Shown piece by piece: positions 1 through 8,272 of a stretch of DNA of 48,178 nt. The stretch covers positions 1 through 48,178 of the forward strand of contig JAEDDA010000005.1 of assembly GCA_016298185.1 (NCBI GenBank). Reading direction: 5' to 3'. The notes below the pieces were generated by a model that was not told the origin of the DNA, searched no databases, and saw nothing but the letters and a program-made list of their open reading frames with translations. Origin of the DNA: Bacilli bacterium. GTDB taxonomy: Bacteria > Bacillota_I > Bacilli_A > RFN20 > CAG-826. Numbering within the stretch: the stretch's first letter is position 1; every line of letters begins with the position of its first letter. The position numbers and the translations under genes are program-made.

Positions 1-139
1 GTGGATAGGTGTTAATCAGCGACGTTTACATAGGATGTAAGGAAGTTGGTTGTTCTATATATAAGGGAATAAATAAGTGAAAAGATATATATAACTAATA
101 TTTTTTATAAGGGCGGGGAGAGAAAGAGAGTAATAAAAA

Positions 140-162
140 AGATCTAAGGGTTAGTTAGATCT
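140..162 (-). terminator. Probable terminator after tRNA-Ala
   Basis: An 8-bp inverted repeat (AGATCTAA / TTAGATCT, 7-nt loop) lies about 100 nt downstream of tRNA-Ala. On the minus strand it is followed directly by a T6 run, as expected of an intrinsic terminator. A T-rich tract also follows on the plus strand, so it may work in both directions. The stem is AT-rich and therefore weak. Nothing else recognisable is seen in 1-259. Confidence 0.55.
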
Positions 163-259
163 AATTTATTTTTTGTGTAAGTATCTGTGTTAATTATTGA
201 ATAGAGATTTTTGTCTAAGTTTGAATAATTAAGTTTAGATAATTACAAAATTTTCTATT

Positions 260-335
260 TGGTGGATCTGAAGGGGATCGAACCCTCTACCTCCTCCATG
301 CCATGGAGGCGCTCTCCCAGGTGAGCTACAGACCC
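260..335 (-). tRNA. tRNA-Ala (anticodon GGC)
   Basis: The minus strand folds as a full 76-nt tRNA cloverleaf. The acceptor stem GGGUCUG pairs with CAGAUCC and includes the G3:U70 wobble pair that is the alanine identity element. The D-arm, the anticodon stem CCUCC/GGAGG with loop AUGGCAU, the T-arm with GGUUCGAUCC and an encoded CCA end are all present. The loop gives anticodon GGC. It begins 50 nt after the asnA stop, with no terminator between them, so it may be released from the asnA transcript. Confidence 0.95.
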
Positions 336-385
336 ATAACGCTCTTATGATTTTAAATAAATCACTTAAATAAATCAATAATTAA

Positions 386-1354
386 TTAAAGCAATTTAAT
401 GTCGTTTTTCTCTGCCTCTAATAAGACATCGTCACTCCAGTATGAAGATTGTACTTCACCGATGTGTTTCTTTTGTAAATAAAACATGCATAAACGAGAT
501 TGACCAATACCACCACCGATGGTTAATGGTAATTTATCATTCATAATACTTTGACAATATGGATTATCTAATTTAGATAATTCGTTTTTATATTTCAATT
601 GTTTAACTAAACTATCTTTATTGACACGAATACCCATAGAAGATAATTCGATTTGTGAATCAATCGCATCGTCAAATAAAAGGATATCTCCATTGAGTTT
701 CCAATCGTCATAGTCTGCCGCTCTTCCATCATGTGGAAGTTTGTTCTTTAATGGCCATCCTATGCCATAAATAAAGACTGCTTTATATTCTTTACAAATA
801 AGGTATTCTCTTTCTTTAGGGCTGTTATTTGGGTACATCTTTTCCAATTCTGTTGTGGATATTTTATAAATTTTCTTAGGAAGATTATAAATAAAGCCCC
901 ATTTCTTCTCACTTAAGTTAGCTAGCTTATAAATGACACTATAGATTTGAGAAACGGTTTTAAATAAATAACCTTTCCTTTTTTGAGTTTCATCGATAAT
1001 CTTTTCCCAATCCCATTTGTCAACATAAATAGAATGAAGATTATCCATTACTTCATCTTTTCTAATAGCGTTCATGTCTGTATATAAACCAGTGTCTTTT
1101 GGGAAATCATATTTTGCTAATGCAAATCTTTTCCATTTCGCTAATGATTGAACGATTTCAATTCTCTCACCTTGGACATTAAAAGAAACAGTTTCTTCCA
1201 CACCATTAAGGTTATCGTTTAAACCAGTACTTTGTTTGACAAAAAGAGGAGCAGATACTCTCACTAAATGTAGTTTTTTTGCTAATAATTCTTCAAAAGT
1301 ATCTTTGAGGTATTTGATAGCGATTTGAGTTTCAATTAAAGAGAACTTTTTCAT
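386..1354 (-). CDS. asnA: Aspartate--ammonia ligase AsnA
   Basis: This enzyme makes asparagine from aspartate, ammonia and ATP in the cytoplasm. The 322-residue length matches the AsnA family (about 330). The start MKKFSLIETQIAIKYLKDTF and the C-terminal glycine-rich GGGIGQSRLCMFYL segment of the class-II-synthetase-like fold are characteristic. No Shine-Dalgarno sequence precedes the ATG. A -10-like TAAGAT sits 10 nt upstream with TAGACA 17 nt before it, so the mRNA may be leaderless. The asnS gene for asparaginyl-tRNA synthetase is also in this window, at 13484-14875. Confidence 0.95.
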   Translation of the reverse strand: MKKFSLIETQIAIKYLKDTFEELLAKKLHLVRVSAPLFVKQSTGLNDNLNGVEETVSFNVQGERIEIVQSLAKWKRFALAKYDFPKDTGLYTDMNAIRKDEVMDNLHSIYVDKWDWEKIIDETQKRKGYLFKTVSQIYSVIYKLANLSEKKWGFIYNLPKKIYKISTTELEKMYPNNSPKEREYLICKEYKAVFIYGIGWPLKNKLPHDGRAADYDDWKLNGDILLFDDAIDSQIELSSMGIRVNKDSLVKQLKYKNELSKLDNPYCQSIMNDKLPLTIGGGIGQSRLCMFYLQKKHIGEVQSSYWSDDVLLEAEKNDIKLL

Positions 1355-1412
1355 AGTGGTTATAATCTTAAAACATATATATTTAAATGTCTATTTATAT
1401 AAGGATAATAAA

Positions 1413-1428
1413 AGCTCCCTAAGGAGCT
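1413..1428 (-). terminator. Terminator after tRNA-Arg
   Basis: A 6-bp stem (AGCTCC / GGAGCT) with a 4-nt loop is followed on the minus strand by TTTATTA. It lies 9 nt beyond the CCA end of tRNA-Arg and would end the galE-hydrolase-tRNA transcript. Confidence 0.6.
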
Positions 1429-1436
1429 AATATGTA

Positions 1437-1513
1437 TGGCGCGCCCGAGGCGATTCGAACGTCCGACTCCCTTCTTAGGAGGAAGGTACTCTATCCAGCT
1501 GAGTTACGGGCGC
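1437..1513 (-). tRNA. tRNA-Arg (anticodon CCU)
   Basis: The minus strand gives a 77-nt cloverleaf. The acceptor stem GCGCCCG pairs with CGGGCGC, the anticodon stem CCUUC/GAAGG encloses loop CUCCUAA (anticodon CCU, reading AGG), the T-loop is GUUCGAAUC and CCA is encoded. It starts 17 nt after the stop of the 1531-2457 hydrolase. Only a 5-bp hairpin (AGCAT/ATGCT) overlaps the junction, so co-transcription with that gene is likely. Confidence 0.95.
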
Positions 1514-1530
1514 ACATTAGAAAAGCATTA

Positions 1531-2457
1531 TTAGATGCTCTTCTTTTCGATATCTTTTAAGAAGAAGTTAGCAATATCTTCGTAGACTTCTTGCCTATTA
1601 TCTTCGTTTAAGATTTCGTGACGCATACCTTTATAGATTTTGGTTTCAACATTTTTAACACCTAAATTAGTGTACATTTGTTGAAGCTTACCAACGGATT
1701 TGCCATAGTTTGTGACCGGGTCTTCTTCACCAGAAATAATGAAGATATCTAAGTCTTTGCGAATCTTAAATAAGAATCTCTTTTTGTATAAACGAGACAT
1801 ACCTTTTAAGAATTCATAACAGAAACCATTTGTTGGTCCAAATCCGCAAAGTGGATCTGCGATGTATTTATCAACGTTTTCTTGGTTATGAGATAACCAG
1901 TCATATGGTGTTCTTGGGTTTTTGATTTTCTTATTGAAATTACCAAACATTAATTTGTTTAAGAAACCTGCTTTTTTGTTTCTGTTTTTCTTATGAACAA
2001 TAATTTTCGCTAATTGGAATCCCACTGGGACCGCTGGGTTTTTAGAACCACTGCCACATAAAACAACCTTGCTGACGTGTTCGGTATATCTTTGAATATA
2101 GTCTTGGCACATAAATGAACCCATAGAATGGGAGAAGATGAATGTTGGTTTACAAGAAATTCTTAATTTCTCCACTAATGAGTCAACGGCTTGAACTTGT
2201 TTTCTAAAACCAGAAGATGGCCATAAGCCTTTATTGCTTTCATCTGGTAAGACGTTTTCGCCTTGACCATAGGTATCAACGGCATAAACATTGAAACCTT
2301 TTGCATTTAAGAATTTAGCAAAGTCATCATAACGGCGAGCATGTTCTTCCATGCCTTCCATGATAATTACATTAGCGATGCTGTTATCAACATGCCATGC
2401 TAAGCCTAATAATGTATCTCCATTTTTGCTTTGGATTGTAATTTTTTGAGCACTCAT
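1531..2457 (-). CDS. Alpha/beta hydrolase, monoacylglycerol lipase / lysophospholipase type
   Basis: The 308-residue protein belongs to the serine hydrolase group that includes monoacylglycerol lipases and lysophospholipases. The nucleophile elbow is FSHSMGS (Ser111). The segment at about 32-50 (EGMEEHARRYDDFAKFL) matches the monoglyceride-lipase block, but the usual HG of the oxyanion region reads EG. A likely acid is the Asp in GEEDPVTN near residue 246, and a likely His is in KGMRHEIL near 275. There is no signal peptide, so it is probably cytoplasmic. It follows galE by 10 nt, and its Shine-Dalgarno AGGAGGT overlaps the galE end. The substrate is unknown. Confidence 0.8.
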   Translation of the reverse strand: MSAQKITIQSKNGDTLLGLAWHVDNSIANVIIMEGMEEHARRYDDFAKFLNAKGFNVYAVDTYGQGENVLPDESNKGLWPSSGFRKQVQAVDSLVEKLRISCKPTFIFSHSMGSFMCQDYIQRYTEHVSKVVLCGSGSKNPAVPVGFQLAKIIVHKKNRNKKAGFLNKLMFGNFNKKIKNPRTPYDWLSHNQENVDKYIADPLCGFGPTNGFCYEFLKGMSRLYKKRFLFKIRKDLDIFIISGEEDPVTNYGKSVGKLQQMYTNLGVKNVETKIYKGMRHEILNEDNRQEVYEDIANFFLKDIEKKSI

Positions 2458-2467
2458 AAGTTACCTC

Positions 2468-3484
2468 CTATTTGTCATATCCGTTAGGATTGTTCTTTTG
2501 CCAATTCCATGAATCTCTACAAGCATCTTCAATTGTTAAACTTGTTTTGAAATTCATTTCTCTATATGCCTTACTCGCATCAGCGTAGTTTTCGTCGACA
2601 TCGCCAGGACGTCTTGGGCATATTATATATGGAATATTAATATTATTTACTTTTTCAAAGGCATGAACAAGTTCTAAAACACTTGTTCCACGTCCTGTAC
2701 CTAAGTTATAAATGACTAAACCTGGTTTGGACGCTAATTTTCTTAATGCGCATAAGTGACCATAAGCTAAGTCCACAACGTGGATGTAGTCTCTGACACC
2801 TGTACCATCGATGGTCTTATAGTCTTCGCCATAAACATTAAGGTGATCTCTTTTGCCAACAGCGACTTGTGTGATGTATGGCATTAAGTTATTTGGAATA
2901 CCATTTGGATCTTCACCAATAAGTCCACTTGGGTGAGCACCGATTGGATTGAAATATCTTAAAATAGCAATGTTGGCATCTGGATTTGTTTTTGCGTAAT
3001 CCTTTAGTATGTATTCAATATCTAATTTTGTTTGACCATAAGGATTTGTGCATCCGCCAACTTTATCTTCTTCCTTAAGTGGGACATGATCTGGGACACC
3101 ATAAACTGTCGCGGATGATGAGAAGACAATATTGTGAACATTAAATTCTCTCATGAGTTTAAGAAGGACACGGCTGGAGCCAACATTGTTAGCGACATAT
3201 AGATCTGGTTTGGCAACAGATTCCGCAACGCTCTTTAAGCCCGCAAAATGAATGACATCTGTAATATTTTCTTTCTCAAAAACTTTTCTTAAATCAGCCT
3301 CGTTTTGCACAGATAATTCATAAAATCTTGGCCTTTTGCCAGTGATTTTGTAAATTCTGCTTAAAACTTCCGGTTTGCTGTTGCAGTAGTTATCAACGAT
3401 GACCACATCGTATCCGCGGTCCAATAAATTAACTACAGTATGGGAACCGATGTATCCTGTTCCACCTGTTACTAGAATTGCCAT
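2468..3484 (-). CDS. galE: UDP-glucose 4-epimerase GalE
   Basis: GalE interconverts UDP-glucose and UDP-galactose (or the N-acetyl forms), feeding galactose use and envelope polysaccharide synthesis. The 338-residue length is typical. The NAD-binding GGTGYIGSH lies at residues 7-15, the catalytic SSSATVYG segment near 122 and the YxxxK catalytic pair in NPYGQTK near 148-152. The C-terminal GDVDENYADASKA block is also typical. A clear AAGGAG lies 8 nt before the ATG. It heads a short operon with the downstream hydrolase and probably tRNA-Arg. Whether it also takes GlcNAc/GalNAc forms cannot be read from the sequence. Confidence 0.95.
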   Translation of the reverse strand: MAILVTGGTGYIGSHTVVNLLDRGYDVVIVDNYCNSKPEVLSRIYKITGKRPRFYELSVQNEADLRKVFEKENITDVIHFAGLKSVAESVAKPDLYVANNVGSSRVLLKLMREFNVHNIVFSSSATVYGVPDHVPLKEEDKVGGCTNPYGQTKLDIEYILKDYAKTNPDANIAILRYFNPIGAHPSGLIGEDPNGIPNNLMPYITQVAVGKRDHLNVYGEDYKTIDGTGVRDYIHVVDLAYGHLCALRKLASKPGLVIYNLGTGRGTSVLELVHAFEKVNNINIPYIICPRRPGDVDENYADASKAYREMNFKTSLTIEDACRDSWNWQKNNPNGYDK

Positions 3485-3600
3485 ATCATTACTCCTTAAT
3501 ATCGTTTCTAAGTGTGAGACTATATCTTATTATAATCTTGTTATAATATCTAACACTTTCATTTCTTTATCAAGTAAAACAAATGTACGCATCATATTTT

Positions 3601-3630
3601 TAGACAAAATTATTAAAATTTTGCTAACAT
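3601..3630 (+). promoter_or_regulatory. Candidate promoter of licD-tarI-tarJ, leaderless
   Basis: TAGACA at 3601-3606, an 18-nt spacer and TAACAT at 3625-3630 resemble a vegetative promoter. The ATG of licD begins 9 nt after the -10 box and no ribosome-binding site is present. Transcription would therefore start at or next to the start codon. Confidence 0.4.
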
Positions 3631-3639
3631 AATATACGC

Positions 3640-4491
3640 ATGAATGATTTGCAAAAAAGACAACTCGAAATATTAAAACAATTCATAAGGGTATGTGAGA
3701 AACATAACTTAACGTATTTTCTTGTGGGTGGTTCTTGCTTAGGCGCTGCTAGACATCAAGGTTTCATTCCTTGGGATGATGACATTGATGTTGGAATGCC
3801 TAGAGAAGACTTTGATAAATATGTTGAACTTCAAAAAGAATATGAAGGAACAAGTTACTTTATTCAAACTTGGAAAACCGATCCCCACTACACATATAAC
3901 TACGCTAAGTTAAGAGATAGTAATACCACATATATTGAAAACTTCTTCGTGAAACATCAAATCAATCACGGTGTTTGGATTGATATTTTCCCTATTGATG
4001 GATTTGCTTATAAGTTTGATAAACCAAGAGAAAAATATGCACACTTAGTTAGCGCGATTTGGAGACAATCTTTTATTTCTTACTTCCCACAAATGAGAAG
4101 GAAGTTTTCTAAGGAAACTTGGTTCACTGATTTATTTATCAATTTATTAGCAATTCTTACTTGGCCATTTGATATTAATCATTGGAGAAGAAAACACACA
4201 GAAAAGTTATTAACTAAAATACCTTTCAAAGATGCTGAAGTTGTCGGCAATATGTGTGGAATTAATAAAAAGAAAGAAGCAATGGATAAATCCATATATT
4301 TAGAAACCACAAAATTGCCATTCGAAGATATCGAAGTATGTGTTCCTAAAGATTACGATAAATATTTAACCTTGTTATATAACGATTGGAGAAAGTGGCC
4401 GCCAAAAGAAAAACAAGTTGGCCACCACCACGACAAAGGTCTATCTTTAACACAAGGTTATAAATCTTATATGAAAGAGCATAAAATATAA
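3640..4491 (+). CDS. LicD-family phosphotransferase
   Basis: LicD-family enzymes move a phosphate-linked alcohol from a CDP-activated donor onto a surface glycan. The 283-residue protein has the family core near residues 28-52: LVGGSCLGAARHQGF followed by IPWDDDIDVGM, whose Asp cluster binds metal. WIDIFPIDG follows at about 110. In Gram-positive bacteria LicD adds phosphocholine. The eukaryotic members fukutin and FKRP use CDP-ribitol. Here the next genes, tarI and tarJ, make CDP-ribitol, so ribitol-5-phosphate is the favoured donor (inference). No signal peptide is visible. No licA or licC choline genes are seen in the window. Confidence 0.88.
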   Translation: MNDLQKRQLEILKQFIRVCEKHNLTYFLVGGSCLGAARHQGFIPWDDDIDVGMPREDFDKYVELQKEYEGTSYFIQTWKTDPHYTYNYAKLRDSNTTYIENFFVKHQINHGVWIDIFPIDGFAYKFDKPREKYAHLVSAIWRQSFISYFPQMRRKFSKETWFTDLFINLLAILTWPFDINHWRRKHTEKLLTKIPFKDAEVVGNMCGINKKKEAMDKSIYLETTKLPFEDIEVCVPKDYDKYLTLLYNDWRKWPPKEKQVGHHHDKGLSLTQGYKSYMKEHKI

Positions 4492-4505
4492 AAAGAGGTG
4501 TTGTT

Positions 4506-5219
4506 ATGAATATCGCTTTAATACTCGCAGCAGGCACAGGTTCCCGGATGGGAAATGCTGATAAACCAAAACAATTCTTATTAGTACACGGAAAACCTTT
4601 AATGATTCACACCATTGAAGCTTTTGAAGTGAATCCAGAAGTCGATAAAATCGTTATTTCCACAAATGAAGAATATATCGAAGAAGTTAAATTAATGTGT
4701 AAGCAATATGATTTAACAAAAGTTTGTAAGATTGTTGCGGGTGGCGATACAAGACAAATCTCTGTTTATAACGGACTTAAAGGAATTAAAGAAATCGGTG
4801 CTAAAGAAGATGATATTGTTATCATCCACGATTCCGCTAGACCATTAATTAATCAAAGAATTATTCGCGAAAATATTGAATGCTGTAAAGCTTATGGTGC
4901 TGTTGATACAGTTATAAAAGCAACAGATACAATTGTTAAAAGTGAAAACGGACAAACAATTTCAGATATTCCAGTAAGAAAAGAATTATATCAAGGTCAA
5001 ACACCTCAAACATTTAATTTCTCTCTTATCTGGAACGCACATGAAGCAGTTAAAAATAAATCTGTTCCAAATGTCACTGATGATACAAAACTTGTTTTAC
5101 TTTTAGGACATGATGTCCATTTAGTGGAAGGTGATAAACTTAACTTTAAGATTACTACCTTCGATGATTTGATGATGCTTAAAGCATTATTGAAAATAGG
5201 AAAATCTGAGGTCTTATAA
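4506..5219 (+). CDS. tarI: Ribitol-5-phosphate cytidylyltransferase TarI (IspD-like)
   Basis: The protein joins CTP and ribitol-5-phosphate to give CDP-ribitol. It has the nucleotidyltransferase signature AAGTGSRMGNADKPKQF at residues 8-24 and a typical length of 237 residues. TarI and IspD (isoprenoid pathway) share this fold and cannot be separated by motif alone. The call rests on the next gene being the TarJ-type reductase, with which it shares a TAATG stop/start overlap. A GAGGTG lies 7 nt before the ATG. It follows licD by 14 nt in the same operon. Confidence 0.82.
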   Translation: MNIALILAAGTGSRMGNADKPKQFLLVHGKPLMIHTIEAFEVNPEVDKIVISTNEEYIEEVKLMCKQYDLTKVCKIVAGGDTRQISVYNGLKGIKEIGAKEDDIVIIHDSARPLINQRIIRENIECCKAYGAVDTVIKATDTIVKSENGQTISDIPVRKELYQGQTPQTFNFSLIWNAHEAVKNKSVPNVTDDTKLVLLLGHDVHLVEGDKLNFKITTFDDLMMLKALLKIGKSEVL

Positions 5220-6259
5220 TGTTTCAACTTTTATATAAAGTAACATCCCCAGGCGTTATAGAAGAATTTGTTGATACTGTTGATTTAGAAGAAAACAAAG
5301 TATTAGTCAAAGTAGATTATATGGCTATTTGTAAAGCGGATATCCGTTATTTTTTAGGTTTACGCGATCCTGCGATTTTAAATCAAAAATATCCACTTGC
5401 TCCAATTCATGAAGCAGTTGGACATGTGGTAAAAGACAACACTGGAAAATATAAAATTGGAGATAAAGTAATTCTTATTCCTAACTCTGTTGAAGAAAAG
5501 TATTTAAAGGATTTTGAAAATCGAAGATGTGCAAGAAAATATCTCGGTAATAACTATGCTATTCACTCTTCTTTCTGCAGTTCTTCATCCGATGGTTTTT
5601 TAAAACAATTTTACGTTGCAGAACCTGAACTTTTAGTGAGATATGACGATAAAATCCCTGCAAAAATTGCGGTTTTTAGTGAATTATTAAGTGTTGCGGT
5701 TGCAGGGTTGAGAAGAATAAATTTCAATGAAACAGACCATGTAGCAATCTTTGGAGATGGCATATTAGCATATATCACATATATCGTTTTTAAACACGAT
5801 CATCCAGATACAAAATTAACAGTTTATGGAGTAGACAAAAACAAATTAAAGATGTTCAAAGATTGTGAAGCAAGAACATATAACGAATACCAAGGCGAGA
5901 AGTACGACACAATGATTGAAATCGTTGGTGGCAAGTACTCCGCTGATGCCATTAACACAATGATTGATTGGGCCACTGTTGGCGCTGATCTCATCCTCAT
6001 GGGAGTTAGTGAAGAGAAAGTTCCACTAAACACGCGATTGGTGTTAGAAAAAGGGTTATCGCTTAAAGGTGTGACTAGAAGCGACAACAAAGACTTCGAA
6101 CATGTCGCAAAACTATTAAAAGAGAAAACTGTTCAAGAAAGAATTCTCCCAATGGTCTTATCGGAAATAACAATCAATTCCGTTAACGATATTTATCAAG
6201 CTTACACAAAAGACATTGAAAACAAATCTATTATTGGAAAGAACTTAATGAAATGGTAA
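5219..6259 (+). CDS. tarJ: Ribulose-5-phosphate reductase TarJ (zinc alcohol dehydrogenase family)
   Basis: TarJ reduces ribulose-5-phosphate to ribitol-5-phosphate, the substrate of TarI. The 346-residue protein is a medium-chain alcohol dehydrogenase. The zinc-site Cys lies in the MAICKADIRYF segment near residue 37, and the HE pair is in PIHEAVGHV near 63. The central Rossmann segment is HVAIFGDGILAYI near 178. The start codon overlaps the tarI stop (TAATG), so translation is coupled. A dense 22-nt palindromic terminator follows the stop directly. Confidence 0.85.
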   Translation: MFQLLYKVTSPGVIEEFVDTVDLEENKVLVKVDYMAICKADIRYFLGLRDPAILNQKYPLAPIHEAVGHVVKDNTGKYKIGDKVILIPNSVEEKYLKDFENRRCARKYLGNNYAIHSSFCSSSSDGFLKQFYVAEPELLVRYDDKIPAKIAVFSELLSVAVAGLRRINFNETDHVAIFGDGILAYITYIVFKHDHPDTKLTVYGVDKNKLKMFKDCEARTYNEYQGEKYDTMIEIVGGKYSADAINTMIDWATVGADLILMGVSEEKVPLNTRLVLEKGLSLKGVTRSDNKDFEHVAKLLKEKTVQERILPMVLSEITINSVNDIYQAYTKDIENKSIIGKNLMKW

Positions 6260-6260
6260 A

Positions 6261-6282
6261 AAAGAAGCCGGCCGGCTTCTTT
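6261..6282. terminator. Bidirectional terminator between tarJ and ligA
   Basis: The 22 nt are a perfect palindrome with a GC-rich centre (GAAGCCGGCCGGCTTC), flanked by A-rich and T-rich sequence on both sides. It starts just after the tarJ stop and touches the ligA stop, so one element serves both convergent genes. Confidence 0.85.
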
Positions 6283-8267
6283 TATTTTATAAGTTCAAGG
6301 AATTCGCTTTCTAACAAGACCGTAATGCCTAAGGCTTGAGCTTTATCTAGTTTGCTACCAGCATCATGACCCGCAACTACGGCATCTGTAGCTTTTGAAA
6401 CTGAACCAGTAACCTTAGCACCAAGGTTTTCTAATATATCGGTAGCTTCTTTTCTTCCCATCGAATCAAGTGTACCTGTAAGAACAACTGTTTTACCTGA
6501 GAAGTAAGAGTTAGCGGCTTTTGATGTAGAACCAAGGAAGTTGAAATTCAAACCTTCTTGTCTTAATTGTTCAATGAGTACTTTATTATGTTCGCTGGCA
6601 AACCAAGTAACAATGCTATGTGCCACTACTGGACCGACATCTGGAATTTCTAATAAGTCATCTTCGGTTGCCGATGCTAAAGCATCAAGATTACCAAATA
6701 TTCTCGATAATGTTTTAGCCATTTTGGCGCCAACTTCTTTAATACCTAGACCAAATAATAGTTTTTCAACAGAATTACTCTTACTCTTATCAATTGCATC
6801 AATTAAGTTATCAATTGATTTAGATTGCCAACCATCAAGAGCAATAACATCTTCTCTATGGTCCATCAATTTATAGATTTCAGCAATATTAGTGAAGAAT
6901 CCTTGATTGAAGAATTGTTCAACAACATTTTCACCCATACCTTCAATATCCATTGCGTCCTTACTTGCAAAGTGGATAATAGATTCAATCTGCTTTGCAG
7001 GACATTCAGGGTTAACACAGAAATGCATAGCGTCTTTTTTAATTAAAGGCATACCGCATTCTGGACAATTAGTAATCATTTGGAATGGAATTTGTGTTCC
7101 ATCTCTTCTTTGTTCTACTGGTCTAACAACTTCTGGAATAACATCTCCCGCTTTTCTTAAAACGACATAGTCGCCCACCATTAATCCTTTTTCTTTAATA
7201 AAGTCTTCATTATGTAATGTTGCGCGTTGAACGGTTGATCCAGCTACACGAACTGGTTCAAGAACAGCATTAGGAGTAATCTTACCTGTTCTACCAACTG
7301 TAAAAATAATATCGGTTAGTTTTGTAATTACTTCTTCTGGTGGGAATTTATAAGCAATTGCCCAACGAGGAGTTTTAGCGGTATAACCTAATTTATCATA
7401 GAGACTCATATCATCAACTTTAATGACTATACCATCAATATCGTAGGGTAATTCAGGTCTCTTAATTGTATATTCTTTAATATAATCAATAACTTCTTCA
7501 ATGCCGTGGCATAAACGACGTTCTTTATTAGTCTTAAATCCTAATTTATCAGCAAAGTTTAATGACTCACTATGATATCTAATTCCGAAATCACGAGCGT
7601 TTACAAAATAATACCAGAAGGCATCTAAACCACGACTTGCAGCAACCGCACTATCAAGTTGTCTAATACTACCAGCAGCCGCATTTCTCGCATTGGCGAA
7701 TAATGGCTCTCCTGTCTTTTCTCTTTCTTCATTTAATTTATTTAATGATTTCTTTGGCATGAAGACTTCACCACGAATTTCTAAATCGCCTTCAACATCA
7801 ATATGAGATGGAATTGATTTAATTGTAATGACATTAGAAGTAACATCTTCACCAACTGTTCCATCACCACGAGTAGCGGCGTATTGGAGATTTTTGTTAT
7901 AAACTAATGACATTCCTAAACCATCGATTTTCATTTCAGCCATATATGTGGCTTTATCTCCGCCAATAACTTCTCTGACTTTACGATCAAAATCATATAA
8001 ATCATCTTCATTAAAAGCGTTAGCTAAAGATAACATCATTCTTTGATGTGTGACTTTTTTGAATTCATCTTGGACTTGTCCGCCAACACGTTGAGTTGGG
8101 GATAAAGGAGAAATAAGTTCAGGATGTTCTTTCTCGATTGCGATTAATTCTTGCATTAATCTATCGTATTCAGCATCAGAAACTGAAGGGTTATCTAAAA
8201 CATAGTATTCGTAATTATACTTTTCCAAAGTTTCTGTTAATTCTTTTACTCTTTGTTTAGGATCCAT
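6282..8267 (-). CDS. ligA: NAD-dependent DNA ligase LigA
   Basis: LigA seals nicks in replication and repair using NAD. The 661-residue protein has the full family layout. Domain Ia begins with YNYEYYVLDNPSVSDAEYD near residue 18. The adenylation motif with catalytic Lys is AEMKIDGLGMS near residue 113. An OB fold follows. A four-cysteine zinc finger (CPECGMPL ... CVNPECPAK) lies near 400-425, then helix-hairpin-helix repeats and a C-terminal BRCT domain (SGKTVVLTGTLDSMGRKEA). It starts 5 nt after the pcrA stop; the pcrA-ligA order is classic for Firmicutes. Confidence 0.97.
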   Translation of the reverse strand: MDPKQRVKELTETLEKYNYEYYVLDNPSVSDAEYDRLMQELIAIEKEHPELISPLSPTQRVGGQVQDEFKKVTHQRMMLSLANAFNEDDLYDFDRKVREVIGGDKATYMAEMKIDGLGMSLVYNKNLQYAATRGDGTVGEDVTSNVITIKSIPSHIDVEGDLEIRGEVFMPKKSLNKLNEEREKTGEPLFANARNAAAGSIRQLDSAVAASRGLDAFWYYFVNARDFGIRYHSESLNFADKLGFKTNKERRLCHGIEEVIDYIKEYTIKRPELPYDIDGIVIKVDDMSLYDKLGYTAKTPRWAIAYKFPPEEVITKLTDIIFTVGRTGKITPNAVLEPVRVAGSTVQRATLHNEDFIKEKGLMVGDYVVLRKAGDVIPEVVRPVEQRRDGTQIPFQMITNCPECGMPLIKKDAMHFCVNPECPAKQIESIIHFASKDAMDIEGMGENVVEQFFNQGFFTNIAEIYKLMDHREDVIALDGWQSKSIDNLIDAIDKSKSNSVEKLLFGLGIKEVGAKMAKTLSRIFGNLDALASATEDDLLEIPDVGPVVAHSIVTWFASEHNKVLIEQLRQEGLNFNFLGSTSKAANSYFSGKTVVLTGTLDSMGRKEATDILENLGAKVTGSVSKATDAVVAGHDAGSKLDKAQALGITVLLESEFLELIK

Positions 8268-8272
8268 ACCTA

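Noticed and set aside
1..259. Repetitive-looking AT-rich stretch as an origin or attachment site
   Set aside because: No DnaA boxes, direct repeats or integrase gene are seen; only the terminator at 140-162 is supported.
3399..3632. 77-codon plus-strand ORF over the galE start and promoter
   Set aside because: The first third is antisense to galE and the rest is AT-rich intergenic sequence without coding character or a ribosome-binding site.
4506..5219. IspD (isoprenoid pathway) instead of TarI
   Set aside because: The fold cannot decide, but the TarJ-type reductase overlapping its stop and the LicD gene before it favour CDP-ribitol synthesis.
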